In this document: piece by piece, positions 1 through 8,178 of the stretch
Layout of the letters: every line of letters begins with the position of its first letter
Numbering within the stretch: the stretch's first letter is position 1
Assembly: GCF_020687505.1 (NCBI RefSeq)
Contig: NZ_JAJEQT010000001.1
Direction: 5' to 3' (one strand)
Length of the DNA stretch: 64,000 bases
From: Coprococcus_C hominis
Lineage (GTDB): Bacteria; Bacillota; Clostridia; Lachnospirales; Lachnospiraceae
Notes under the pieces: generated by a model
The model's database searches: none
What the model saw: only the letters and a program-made list of their open reading frames with translations
What the model was told of the DNA's origin: nothing
Position numbers and translations under genes: made by a program

Positions 1-2353
1 TCTTATCTGGTGCGATCAGACCTGCATTTTCAACAACCATACATCCACCGGCAAGCTTTGACATTGCATCTGCAAGTTTAACCTTGTTCAATGCCTGTGC
101 CTTGATCTTCGCGATCGTCTTCGCCTTGCAGATTCCCATATCGTAGAAGCTTCTTGCGAAATCTTCTCCGACACTGGTCAGACCAAATCCGTGATCACCC
201 ATCATACATACGTTACGATTCTCCTGATCAACAGTAATGGCATTGAATGTATCCACGAGACTCTTTCCGGATTTCTCCATCTTTGTATACTTTTCAAGGT
301 AAGATGCAGCAAGTGGAAGTTTTCCTTCCTCCGCTGGCTGTGTCAGGTCGATCTGAATGCTGTCTGCCTGCTCTGCCGCCTTCAGCGCTTCCTCTTCGGC
401 CTTCTTTGCAGCCTCTAAGATCTTGCGGGCTTCCTCAGCCTTCGCCTTTGCTTCCGCCTCTGCCTTTGCAGCTTCCTCGGCTGCCTTCTTGCGAGCCTCT
501 TCTTCTGCCTTTGCAGCAAGTTCTTCCGCTGCCTTCTTCTTTGCTTCCTCTTCGGCTTTCTTCTTTGCTTCCGCCTCTGCCTTCTTCTTAGCTTCTTCTT
601 CAGCCTTCTTGCGTTTCTCTTCCTCAGCCTTTGCCTTTGCGGCTTCTTCCGCTTCCTTCTTTGCATCTGCCTCTGCCTTCTTACGAGCTTCCTCAGCTGC
701 CTTTAGTGCTGCCTCTTCCGCCTTCTTTGCTTCTTCTAAGATACGCATAGCCTCTTCGGCTTTCTTACGGGCTTCTTCGGCTGCTTTCTTTGCTTCTTCC
801 TCAGCCTTCTTACGGGCTTCTGCTTCGGCTTTCTTCTTGGCTTCTTCCTCTGCCTTCTTCTTTGCTTCCGCCTCTGCCTTCTTCTTTGCTTCCGCCTCTG
901 CCTTCTTCTTTGCCTCTGCTTCGGCTTTCTTCTTTGCTTCTTCCTCAGCTTTCTTCTTTGCTTCTGCTTCGGCTTTCTTCTTGGCTTCTTCCTCAGCACG
1001 CTTCCGATTCTCTTCTGCACGCTTTGTTGCTTCTTCTTCTGCCTTCTGTGCCTGTTCTAAGATACGCTTTGCTTCTTCGGCTTTCTTCTTTGCCTCTTCC
1101 GCCTTCTTCAAAGCTTCCTGCTTTGCCTTGGCTCTTGCCTCTTCCTCAGCCTTCTTGCGGGCTTCCTCGGCTGCTTTCAGACGTGCCTCTTCCGCTTTCT
1201 TACGTTTTTCTTCCTCTTCTGCCTTGAGGCGTGCCTCCTCGGCTGCACGTTTCTCAGCGGCTGCAGCTGCACGCTGTCTGGCTGCTGCTTCTGCGATTCT
1301 ACGCTCCTGTGCAGCTGCCTTTTCTTCTGCCTCTTTCAGCTTCTTTCTTCTGGCTTCTTCTTTCCGCTCAGCTTCCTCAATAGCCGCCTTCTTCTTGGCT
1401 GCCTCTGCCTCCGCTGCCTTCTTCGCCATCTCTTCCTGCGCCTTTTTCTTTTCTTCCTCTGCCTTATTCTCAGCATCGCCATACTGCGCAAGCTTTGATA
1501 TCTCTGCACCCAGAGCATCCTCATCCTCATCGCCAAGATCGTACATACTCTTCACATCATTGGTTGGAGTACTCCGGTTTGGCACAATGCTGATGATATC
1601 ATCTGCATCATCCTTGGATGCTTTGTTCTCCTGTGCTTTCCACTCTACACCATCGGAAATAATCGTTGTATTTCCCTGTTTTGTAAAGGATGCTTCCTCT
1701 TCTGCATCATCCCCATTGATTACCTTTACATCGCCACTGCCACCGGATAATTTTGTAGGACGCAATCTTGCTTTTTCATCATCCTGAGCCTTTTTCTTCT
1801 CAGGTGCTTTCTCTTCCTGCTTGTTACCCATGTCAATATTGAGACCAAGTCCTCCAGATGGCTCTGTAGCTCCAAGGCTACCGCCCAGTCCTCCAAGTCC
1901 TTTGCTCTCTGTCTTGCCACCTGACAGTCCGCCACCTACTGGTGCTCCAAGTCCGCCGCCAGCCGGCTTATCTAAGGATTTTCCAGACTTATCTGCCTGA
2001 ATGCCAACACTCATGCCAAGTCCTTCATCACTTGCCTTCTTTGGCTCTTCCTTCGCAGGTTCTGCTGCCTTTGCAGGTGCCTCTTCTGGTTCCTCGTCCT
2101 CCAATTTAATACCAAGTTCTGCAGCTTTCTTACGACGTTTTTTCTCTTCGATTTTCGCAAGTTCTTCTGCTGACAGAGTTTTGTATTTTGGCTTATTGTG
2201 GTCTGCAGCAGTTTCTCCCGCATCTGCAGCTCCAGACAATTGCATTGCTTCCTGCTCTTTTTTCAATTTTGCAGCCTTGGCAGCTTTCTCCTTTTCTACC
2301 TGTGCTCTTACCGCAGCAATCAATGCTTCTCTTTGATCAATAGCCACTCCCAT
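1..2353 (-). CDS. Long Ala/Lys/Glu helix protein with degenerate AAA-like C-terminal domain (3' end outside window)
   Basis: Open for 784 codons from ATG 2353 to the window edge, so the C-terminus is missing. A GTG at 2347 is better spaced from the GGAGG (8 nt) than the ATG (2 nt), so the start is uncertain. Residues about 1-290 are low-complexity with Gly-rich stretches (GGLGAPVGGG type). Residues about 290-660 are an uninterrupted charged helix of AEAKKKAEEEA type, built from three units exactly 321 bp apart. After this comes a globular segment with GDHGFGLTS, which sits where a Walker A (GxxxxGK[ST]) would be but has Leu in place of Lys, and then a hydrophobic MVVENAGLI strand like the Walker B region of SpoVK/CbxX-type AAA proteins. 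Nucleotide binding is therefore doubtful. Function unknown; it lies 49 nt downstream of the TPR gene and is probably cotranscribed with it. The long plus-strand Ser/Ala/Phe-rich frame opposite is its antisense shadow. Confidence 0.85.
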   Translation of the reverse strand, partial: MGVAIDQREALIAAVRAQVEKEKAAKAAKLKKEQEAMQLSGAADAGETAADHNKPKYKTLSAEELAKIEEKKRRKKAAELGIKLEDEEPEEAPAKAAEPAKEEPKKASDEGLGMSVGIQADKSGKSLDKPAGGGLGAPVGGGLSGGKTESKGLGGLGGSLGATEPSGGLGLNIDMGNKQEEKAPEKKKAQDDEKARLRPTKLSGGSGDVKVINGDDAEEEASFTKQGNTTIISDGVEWKAQENKASKDDADDIISIVPNRSTPTNDVKSMYDLGDEDEDALGAEISKLAQYGDAENKAEEEKKKAQEEMAKKAAEAEAAKKKAAIEEAERKEEARRKKLKEAEEKAAAQERRIAEAAARQRAAAAAEKRAAEEARLKAEEEEKRKKAEEARLKAAEEARKKAEEEARAKAKQEALKKAEEAKKKAEEAKRILEQAQKAEEEATKRAEENRKRAEEEAKKKAEAEAKKKAEEEAKKKAEAEAKKKAEAEAKKKAEAEAKKKAEEEAKKKAEAEARKKAEEEAKKAAEEARKKAEEAMRILEEAKKAEEAALKAAEEARKKAEADAKKEAEEAAKAKAEEEKRKKAEEEAKKKAEAEAKKKAEEEAKKKAAEELAAKAEEEARKKAAEEAAKAEAEAKAKAEEARKILEAAKKAEEEALKAAEQADSIQIDLTQPAEEGKLPLAASYLEKYTKMEKSGKSLVDTFNAITVDQENRNVCMMGDHGFGLTSVGEDFARSFYDMGICKAKTIAKIKAQALNKVKLADAMSKLAGGCMVVENAGLIAPDK
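360..1480 (-). repeat. Three 321-bp (107-residue) tandem units in the helix-coding region
   Basis: The motif coding for ILE(E/Q/A)AxKAEE recurs with its plus-strand anchor (aagat) at 417, 738 and 1059, a spacing of 321 bp both times. Between the anchors the code alternates AEAKKKA and AEEEAKKKA blocks. This is a higher-order repeat over a short-period charged helix. It is likely prone to expansion or contraction by recombination. Confidence 0.75.
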
Positions 2354-2402
2354 TGCCTCCTTTCAGTCATACCTTCTCTCGGTCATATCTTCTCGTCAAG
2401 AA

Positions 2403-4823
2403 TTATCTGTATTCTTTCACACGTTTTAGCAAATTCTTCTTAACAGAATCTATCTTCAAAGATGCTTTTAACTCATCTCGTGAAGGTCCTTTTTGTACCG
2501 GCTGTTCCTCTTTCTTCTCGGCCTGTGGTGTTGTTGGAATCGAGTCTATGCTGATTCCAAGTGATGCAAGTAACGCTTCTGCCTCTCTCTGCATCTGCTC
2601 TTCCTTCTGCATGTTCTCTGTCATCTTATCCTGTGCTTCTTCCATGATCTCGTTGAAATTGTTCTCAACGATTTTCACTTCTTTGTGATAATCCGGGAAT
2701 AACGATGACTTGAATACCGGGAAGTCCAACTTCTTTTTTTCCGGTTTCGTTGTAAATGGAGCTACATGGAATTCCTCTTTCGGTTCTTCCTCCGGCTCCT
2801 CGATTTCTTCCTCTGTCTCTGGTTCTTCTTCAACAGCTTCTTCTACTACTGTCTCCTCGATCTCCGGTTCTGACTCGGATTCCACCTCTGGCTCCGGTTC
2901 TACAACCTCTGGCTCCTCAATTTCTTCCTCAACCTCTGGTTCTTCTTCGACAGTCTCTTCAATCTCCAGTTCTGGCTCGGTTTCCACCTCTGGCTCTGGT
3001 TCTACGACCTCCGGCTCCTCGATTTCTTCCTCTGCCTCTGGTTCCTCTTCGACAGTCTCTTCAATCTCCAGTTCTGCCTCCGGTTCTTCTTTCACAGATT
3101 CTTCCACCGTCTCTTCGATTTCCGATTCTGGTTCGGCTTCAATCTCTGGCTCCGGTTCTACAACCTCTGGCTCCTCGATCTCTTCCTCAACCTCCGGTTC
3201 TTCTTCGACAGTCTCTTCTGCTATCTCTTCGATTTCCGGTTCTTCTTCCACAGTTTCTTCAATCTCAGGTTTCGGTTCCGGCATCTTCATCTCTCCGAAT
3301 TCATCATCCACAGTTTCAGAGAAATCGTCAACCTCATATTCTTCCTCAAAATCTTCCGGCGCCAGTTCCACTGTCTGGAATTCAAACGTCGTTTTCTTGG
3401 CTGTTGTCACTTCTGCTTCCTTCGTCTCGGTCTCCTGCGTCACATGTTCCTTGGATGCAAGTTCCTCAATCGTATCCGCTTCTGCTTCAAAACCATCATC
3501 TTCATCTACTACGACTACATCTTTTGCAATTGTCCCTTTTCCATGTCTCATATCTTCCGCCTGCCCTGTTGTCTCTGCAATCTCTGATGAAATGTCACTA
3601 TTTGATTCTTTCGGCTCTTCCGATGGTTTTACATCTTCCGATTCCGATGTTACTTCTTTTGTTTCTTCTATATCAGCATCCGTTGTCTCAGATTCTTCCT
3701 CGTGTTTCTTTCTCTTCCGTCTCTGGAAAAATCCCTTCTTTTTTTCTTTTTCCGGTTCTTCCGCTTCTGTCTCAGACGCTTCCTCTGCCGTTTTTTGTTC
3801 TGATGTTTCTGTCACAGATGCTTTCTCTGCTGTTTCTTGTTCTGTCACAGTTGTTTTCTCAGACGTCTTCTGTTCTGTCTCATCCGCAACTGTCTCAGGC
3901 ACTTTCGTTTCGGTTTCCGTTTTTTCTTCGGTAGCAGGTTTCACTTCTGCCTCAGTCTTTTCAGCTTCCGCCGCTGCCGCAGCTTCTGCCTTTTCCTGCT
4001 GCTTTTGTTTTTTCAGCAGTTTCTTTTCTTTCCGTTGCTCCTCGCGTTCCTGCTTTTTGAGCATCTTCTGCACTTTCTTCTCCGAACCGGCAGGTGTATA
4101 TGAATCCTCATACATGATCGTAATCTCTGCCTCTTTCGGATGCATCCGCAGATCATCGGTTGCAAGCAGCTCCTGTTCTTCTGCACGAAGTGCCTCCATA
4201 TCTGGATCATCATCTACAGCTTCAGTGTCCGCATATATATCGAAATATGTATCTACCTTTACTTTTCCAGCTTCGATATCCAATATAATCTGGCTGTTAT
4301 CGGAATTCTTGAACGATGCATGATATAACTCAGCCAGCGTCGCCGCCTCGTTCTGTTTTTCCTCTTTCTTGTAAAGCAGATATAACTCAAAGCTCCAGTC
4401 ATAGTCCAGATTGTGTGCATACCCGGCAATCAATGGTTCCAGCGTCTTGTAATCGTCCGCATGTTCATGCTTATTCCAGACATATTCCATGTCCCGGCTG
4501 TCATATGCATTGGCATCAAACATATACATATCGTAATACGTCTTTGCCAGCTGGAAATATCCCATCCGCAAATACAGCTCCACAAACGTATACAAAACCC
4601 GCTTCGATTCCGGTCCCAGACGATGCGCCATGATCAGACATCGTCTGGCATCCTTATATCTATCATTTTTTATGTAAATCTCTCCACACAGTCTCAGGAA
4701 CTGTGGGTTCAGGGATTTTGTCAAATCCTGATGTTCCACTAACTCAAGTGCCAGACTATATTCTCTGGAATTCGCCAACTCTTTAATTTTATTTACACTC
4801 GCCATGCTGAGTCCTGCGCCCAT
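2403..4823 (-). CDS. TPR-like protein with long acidic repeat tail
   Basis: 806 residues. The N-terminal ~190 residues are helical with TPR-like pairs (for example SLNPQFLRLCGEIYIKND, then YTFVELYLRMGYFQLAKTYY). A Lys/Glu-rich linker at about 255-285 and a Thr/Glu-rich disordered stretch follow, with one basic cluster (GFFQRRKRKK). Residues about 520-690 are almost pure Glu/Pro/Val/Ile with three copies of a unit around EEPEVVEPEPEVE. The C-terminal ~110 residues look folded and helical again. No signal peptide or membrane segment is seen, so it is probably cytoplasmic. The ATG at 4823 has GAGGTG 7-8 nt upstream; the ATG at 4805 is an alternative. I do not recognise a named family. It sits between the YbjQ-like gene and the helix protein on the same strand, which suggests a shared scaffold or assembly role (inference). 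Confidence 0.85.
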   Translation of the reverse strand: MGAGLSMASVNKIKELANSREYSLALELVEHQDLTKSLNPQFLRLCGEIYIKNDRYKDARRCLIMAHRLGPESKRVLYTFVELYLRMGYFQLAKTYYDMYMFDANAYDSRDMEYVWNKHEHADDYKTLEPLIAGYAHNLDYDWSFELYLLYKKEEKQNEAATLAELYHASFKNSDNSQIILDIEAGKVKVDTYFDIYADTEAVDDDPDMEALRAEEQELLATDDLRMHPKEAEITIMYEDSYTPAGSEKKVQKMLKKQEREEQRKEKKLLKKQKQQEKAEAAAAAEAEKTEAEVKPATEEKTETETKVPETVADETEQKTSEKTTVTEQETAEKASVTETSEQKTAEEASETEAEEPEKEKKKGFFQRRKRKKHEEESETTDADIEETKEVTSESEDVKPSEEPKESNSDISSEIAETTGQAEDMRHGKGTIAKDVVVVDEDDGFEAEADTIEELASKEHVTQETETKEAEVTTAKKTTFEFQTVELAPEDFEEEYEVDDFSETVDDEFGEMKMPEPKPEIEETVEEEPEIEEIAEETVEEEPEVEEEIEEPEVVEPEPEIEAEPESEIEETVEESVKEEPEAELEIEETVEEEPEAEEEIEEPEVVEPEPEVETEPELEIEETVEEEPEVEEEIEEPEVVEPEPEVESESEPEIEETVVEEAVEEEPETEEEIEEPEEEPKEEFHVAPFTTKPEKKKLDFPVFKSSLFPDYHKEVKIVENNFNEIMEEAQDKMTENMQKEEQMQREAEALLASLGISIDSIPTTPQAEKKEEQPVQKGPSRDELKASLKIDSVKKNLLKRVKEYR
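2770..3290 (-). repeat. Acidic Glu/Pro repeat block in the TPR-like gene
   Basis: Three imperfect copies of a unit coding for EIEETVEEEPEVEEE then IEEPEVVEPEPE are visible as repeated gaacctctggctcc-type blocks on the plus strand. Net charge is strongly negative and no hydrophobic core is expected, so this is a disordered spacer or a binding surface for a basic partner. Confidence 0.75.
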
Positions 4824-4853
4824 GCCCTGTCACCTCTGCCAGTTTCATTTTAC

Positions 4854-5951
4854 TTAGTGTCCTTCAAAGACCTTTTCTACCTTCTCGATTACGGTGTCTT
4901 TCATGTTGCCTCTTGTCTTTTCATACTGCAATCCTGACTCCATAATCTCCAAAAGTTCCATTCTGTACTCGCTATCAATATCCTTGATGTATTCCATCAA
5001 TACATCCTTCAGTTCAATGACATATTCCTTCGTCTGCATCTTTGCAAGCATCTCATCTGGATTGAACTTCGATGTACTCTTCATGTCTTCCTGCTTACGT
5101 CCACAGATCAGACATTCATCTGCACCAGCCTCGTTTACATAACCACAGTTACATGTCCAGATCATGCCATCGGTACGATACTTCTCGACTGCATCAATAC
5201 CACGTTTCTCTTTAAGTGCAGATAATCTATGTAACGGCATGCTGACATCGATTGGCTGGTCGTTGCACGCGAATACACCACGGCTTGTCACATATTTGGA
5301 GATGCGTACCTTTGCATCCTTCAAAAGCAGAATATCCTTTGCAGGAAGCTTACACTCCATATCCTTGGATTCGATCAGAGAAACATTTCCTTTCTCAAAT
5401 ACAAAATCCAGATCCTTTAACAGCAATCGTTCTTCATACAGGTTTGTCAGCTCGACGTCTGCACGGATTGCACGAATATCATCTTTGTTATAATTAAAGA
5501 AATCTGTAGAAATTGTTACTCCATTCTTAGAACCACGTAACCATACACGTACCGGTCTTGGCACCAGACGATTATAGTAGTTGCTGACATACAGAGATTT
5601 TTCTGTAACTGGATTCTCCTCTGGCTTCTTCTTCAGGCGAACAGCTGTACCAGAAGCGATCGTTCCTACGGAATAGCTTGCAAACTGTGTATAATTCAGT
5701 TCCACGCCAATTACCGCATCCGCTTTCTTTCTTGCTGCGATTGTCTGCAGACGCTTCAGTGCTGTCTCATTTACCTGCTCCAGCTTGCCTGTCAGCTTCT
5801 CACTCTCGGAATCTGACATCTCACTCACACCGGCTGCAAACCCCTTGAAAAAGTTCGAGCTAAGTACCGACTGTACATTTACAAATCCCAAATACTCTAC
5901 GATTTCGTAACCCTCAAAGCCCTGTCCGGACGTCAACATTACTTCTGTCAT
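4854..5951 (-). CDS. YbjQ-like (DUF74/UPF0145) domain protein with C-terminal zinc ribbon
   Basis: 365 residues from ATG 5951, chosen because GGGAGG lies 9 nt upstream; an in-frame ATG at 6008 lacks a site and overlaps the promoter. Residues about 1-110 match the YbjQ/UPF0145 fold (TSGQGFEGYEIVEYLGFV, then KKADAVIGVELNYTQF), a pentameric heavy-metal-binding-like domain in the family. A middle domain of about 150 residues is unassigned. A treble-clef-like ribbon with CNCGYVNEAGADECLICG supplies four spaced Cys for one zinc. The tail is helical. It is the first gene of the three-gene cluster, 30 nt before the TPR gene. The ribbon suggests recruitment to another protein or nucleic acid. The cellular role is unknown. 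Confidence 0.8.
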   Translation of the reverse strand: MTEVMLTSGQGFEGYEIVEYLGFVNVQSVLSSNFFKGFAAGVSEMSDSESEKLTGKLEQVNETALKRLQTIAARKKADAVIGVELNYTQFASYSVGTIASGTAVRLKKKPEENPVTEKSLYVSNYYNRLVPRPVRVWLRGSKNGVTISTDFFNYNKDDIRAIRADVELTNLYEERLLLKDLDFVFEKGNVSLIESKDMECKLPAKDILLLKDAKVRISKYVTSRGVFACNDQPIDVSMPLHRLSALKEKRGIDAVEKYRTDGMIWTCNCGYVNEAGADECLICGRKQEDMKSTSKFNPDEMLAKMQTKEYVIELKDVLMEYIKDIDSEYRMELLEIMESGLQYEKTRGNMKDTVIEKVEKVFEGH

Positions 5952-5998
5952 TTTTATTACCCTCCCAAAATAAAAATAATCGCTCAAATTTACCTTAA

Positions 5999-6027
5999 AT
6001 GATACCATACTTCCATCATATTTGAAA
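5999..6027 (-). promoter_or_regulatory. Predicted promoter for the YbjQ/TPR/helix cluster
   Basis: On the minus strand TTTCAA (6027-6022) is separated by 17 bp from TATCAT (6004-5999), and the -10 is preceded by TGG, an extended -10. The -35 is weak. Confidence 0.45.
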
Positions 6028-6096
6028 GACTTTTTGTATGATTTATAACATTTTCATCAATTATTTTGTGCATTTTATGCAAAAATCACCAAATTT

Positions 6097-6600
6097 CTAA
6101 AATGCTAATGGATTTTTATTCTCATATTTGTGGAAATAAAACTCCAAATCAAAATAGGTATGCTCGTCGCTGTCCGCGATCATTTCCCAGTTCTCCAGTT
6201 CATCCAGATTCGGGAAATGTGTATCCGCTGCATAATCATAGTTGATCTTCGTCACATGCGCATACTTGCAATACGGAAGCAGCATCTCGTAGATCTGTCC
6301 GCCACCGATTACAAAAATTTCCTTATCCTCATATTTTTTCAGTTCCTCGAACAGTTCTTCCTTCGAGTGAACAACCGTACCCCCTCGCACGGTATAATTC
6401 GGATCAGTCGATAAAATGATATTATCTCTTCCCGCAAGCGGCAGGCCATTCGGGAATCCTGCCAGTGTCTTTCTTCCAAGTACAACGACATTTCCCATTG
6501 TCGTCTGTCGGAAGAATTTGTGATCCTCTGGTATTGATACGAGCAGATCGCCCTTGTTTCCAATCGCCCAGTTGTTATCTACTGCTACTATTAAGTCCAT
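6097..6600 (-). CDS. dfrA: Dihydrofolate reductase
   Basis: 167 residues, the usual DHFR length. It reduces dihydrofolate to tetrahydrofolate with NADPH, regenerating the folate consumed by thymidylate synthase. Visible family marks are MDLIVAVDNNWAIGNKGDLL at the N-terminus, the MGNVVVLGRKT nucleotide-binding turn, and FVIGGGQIYEMLLPY. The acidic catalytic position lies within the IPEDHKFFRQTT helix. Start ATG 6600 is preceded by GGAGGG; an in-frame ATG at 6612 lies inside that ribosome binding site and is rejected. It follows thyA by 22 nt, so the two are cotranscribed. Confidence 0.95.
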   Translation of the reverse strand: MDLIVAVDNNWAIGNKGDLLVSIPEDHKFFRQTTMGNVVVLGRKTLAGFPNGLPLAGRDNIILSTDPNYTVRGGTVVHSKEELFEELKKYEDKEIFVIGGGQIYEMLLPYCKYAHVTKINYDYAADTHFPNLDELENWEMIADSDEHTYFDLEFYFHKYENKNPLAF

Positions 6601-6622
6601 ATTACCCTCCAAATATTTCGCT

Positions 6623-7453
6623 CTAAACCGCTATTGGTATGTTCTTGATCTGTGGTCCGGTCTGATAATCTTCGATTGTAAAATCATCAACCGTAAAATC
6701 ATAAAAATCTTTGACATCTGGATTGAGTGTTACTTTCGGCGCCGGATACGTCGGCCGGCTGATCAGCTCTTCCACGATTGGAATGTGTCTGTCATAGATG
6801 TGTGCATCTGCGATCACATGTACCAGCTCTCCCGGTTCAAATCCAGTTACCTGTGCCATCATATACACAAGTGCCGCATACTGTACGACATTCCAGTTAT
6901 TCGCTGCAAGCACATCCTGCGAACGCTGATTTAAGATTGCATTTAATTTGTTGCCTGTGACATTGAACGTCACGCTGTACGCACACGGATACAGGTTCAT
7001 CTCAGACAGATCCTGATGCACATAAATGTTCGTCATAATACGGCGGCTGTATGGATTATTCTTCAGATCATAGATCACACGATCGACCTGATCCATCATA
7101 CCCTCTTTGTATTTGTGCTTCACACCGAGCTGGTAACCATACGCCTTGCCGATCGAACCATCTTCGTCTGCCCACGCGTCCCAGATATGGCTGTGCAGGT
7201 CATGGACGTTATTTGATTTTTTCTGCCAGATCCAGAGCAATTCATCAATTGCGGATTTGATATAAGTTTTTCGAAGTGTGATCGCCGGAAATTCCTCCGC
7301 CAGATTATATCGGTTTACAACACCAAACCGTTTGATCGTATATGCCGAAGTCCCATCCTCCCATTTCGGACGCACCTTTTCGCCCTTCGTATCGTAACCG
7401 TTCTCAATAATATCCTTACACATCGCAATGAACAAATCATCTGCTTTACTCAT
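6623..7453 (-). CDS. thyA: Thymidylate synthase (ThyA, phi3T/B. subtilis ThyA type)
   Basis: 276 residues. It methylates dUMP to dTMP using methylene-tetrahydrofolate, giving dihydrofolate for the next gene. The nucleophile is Cys157 in NLYPCAYSV, the PCAYS variant typical of the clostridial/phi3T branch rather than PCH of E. coli. NQRSQD (dUMP phosphate contact), NNWNVVQYAALVYMMAQ and ADAHIYDRH are present, and the protein ends in the characteristic KNIPIAV. Start ATG 7453 has GGAG 7 nt upstream; an in-frame ATG at 7489 lacks a site. Folate-dependent ThyA with DHFR means the organism does not need ThyX for dTMP. Confidence 0.96.
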   Translation of the reverse strand: MSKADDLFIAMCKDIIENGYDTKGEKVRPKWEDGTSAYTIKRFGVVNRYNLAEEFPAITLRKTYIKSAIDELLWIWQKKSNNVHDLHSHIWDAWADEDGSIGKAYGYQLGVKHKYKEGMMDQVDRVIYDLKNNPYSRRIMTNIYVHQDLSEMNLYPCAYSVTFNVTGNKLNAILNQRSQDVLAANNWNVVQYAALVYMMAQVTGFEPGELVHVIADAHIYDRHIPIVEELISRPTYPAPKVTLNPDVKDFYDFTVDDFTIEDYQTGPQIKNIPIAV

Positions 7454-7482
7454 GTTTTGTCTCCTTCTCCTATTTTGTGCAG

Positions 7483-7506
7483 TATTCACAGTCTCACTTG
7501 TGAATA
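7483..7506. promoter_or_regulatory. 24-bp palindrome between thyA and the divergent XRE gene
   Basis: TATTCACA (7483-7490) and TGTGAATA (7499-7506) form perfect 8-bp arms around an 8-bp centre. It lies 30-53 nt upstream of thyA and about 75 nt upstream of the XRE regulator start. It is a good candidate operator, perhaps for the neighbouring regulator (inference). Confidence 0.5.
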
Positions 7507-7579
7507 TGTGCCAATCTTATTTTTTCTGCTTGTATTTTTTTCTTTTTCTGTTAACATAATGCCCATGGAGGTACATTCT

Positions 7580-7918
7580 ATGATTCCAAAAGAATTCGGG
7601 CCTCGTCTAAAAATTTCGCGTCGTCAAAAACATCTCAATCAAACCGACATTTCCAAACGACTCAATATTACAAGACAAGCCTACAGTAACTATGAAACGG
7701 GAAGATGTGCGCCGCCAGTCGATGTTCTGGCTGAACTTACACTGCTTCTCGAATATGATTTCTTTTCTATTTTTCTGGAAGCGGCTGCTTCCAAATTATT
7801 TCATTCCAATTTTCAATTTTATCCAGAAAGCGAGGATCTATCATGTCAGACACAACCACCTTTGGAGCTATGCTCATTCGTCTCCGACTCCACTCCGGTT
7901 ACACCCAGAAAGAAATAG
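7580..7918 (+). CDS. XRE-family HTH transcriptional regulator (first of an overlapping pair)
   Basis: 112 residues from ATG 7580, preceded by GGAGG with 8-nt spacing; an in-frame ATG at 7457 has no site and would add a meaningless hydrophobic stretch. Residues about 5-65 form a Cro/C1-type helix-turn-helix (LKISRRQKHLNQTDISKRL, then ITRQAYSNYETGRCAPPVD). The remaining ~45 residues have no recognisable sensor domain. Its 3' end overlaps the next regulator by 76 nt in another frame. Target unknown; the palindrome upstream of thyA is the nearest plausible site. Confidence 0.85.
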   Translation: MIPKEFGPRLKISRRQKHLNQTDISKRLNITRQAYSNYETGRCAPPVDVLAELTLLLEYDFFSIFLEAAASKLFHSNFQFYPESEDLSCQTQPPLELCSFVSDSTPVTPRKK

Positions 7919-8178
7919 CCGCATCGACCGGCATCTCACGTTCATCGTATTGTCATCTGGAAGCGGACTACCGAAAGCCAACGATGGAATTTTTTATTAA
8001 GCTTTGCATCTTCTATAAGCAAAATCCCGTGAAGCTCCTGCTTCCACTTTTCCCGGAAGAATCCATGGATTCCCAGAAGCATTATCTGCAATATTTAAAT
8101 TCGTTATGTGAAATCCGATACAAATCAGACACGAAGCGCAATCGAAAGCGCAACGTCAAATGCTGGTCTAAGAAATAG
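7843..8178 (+). CDS. XRE-family HTH transcriptional regulator (second of an overlapping pair)
   Basis: 111 residues. The start ATG lies inside the preceding regulator with GAGG 8 nt before it. Residues 5-65 carry a second Cro/C1-type HTH (RLRLHSGYTQKEIAASTGIS, then RSSYCHLEADYRKPTMEF), diverged from the first. The C-terminus is basic (KRNRKRNVKCWSKK). The 76-nt overlap implies coupled translation and perhaps a hetero-oligomer (inference). It converges on the SprA-like gene with an 11-bp tail overlap. Confidence 0.8.
   Translation: MSDTTTFGAMLIRLRLHSGYTQKEIAASTGISRSSYCHLEADYRKPTMEFFIKLCIFYKQNPVKLLLPLFPEESMDSQKHYLQYLNSLCEIRYKSDTKRNRKRNVKCWSKK

Noticed and set aside
357..1787. Long plus-strand frame coding for Ser/Ala/Phe-rich low-complexity protein
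   Set aside because: It is the antisense of the AEAKKKAEEEA helix code on the minus strand; there is no ribosome site, and the minus frame ends in a recognisable folded domain.
2710..4323. 537-codon plus-strand Ser/Gly/Thr frame
   Set aside because: Antisense shadow of the Glu/Pro-rich minus-strand gene; composition is the complement of its codons.
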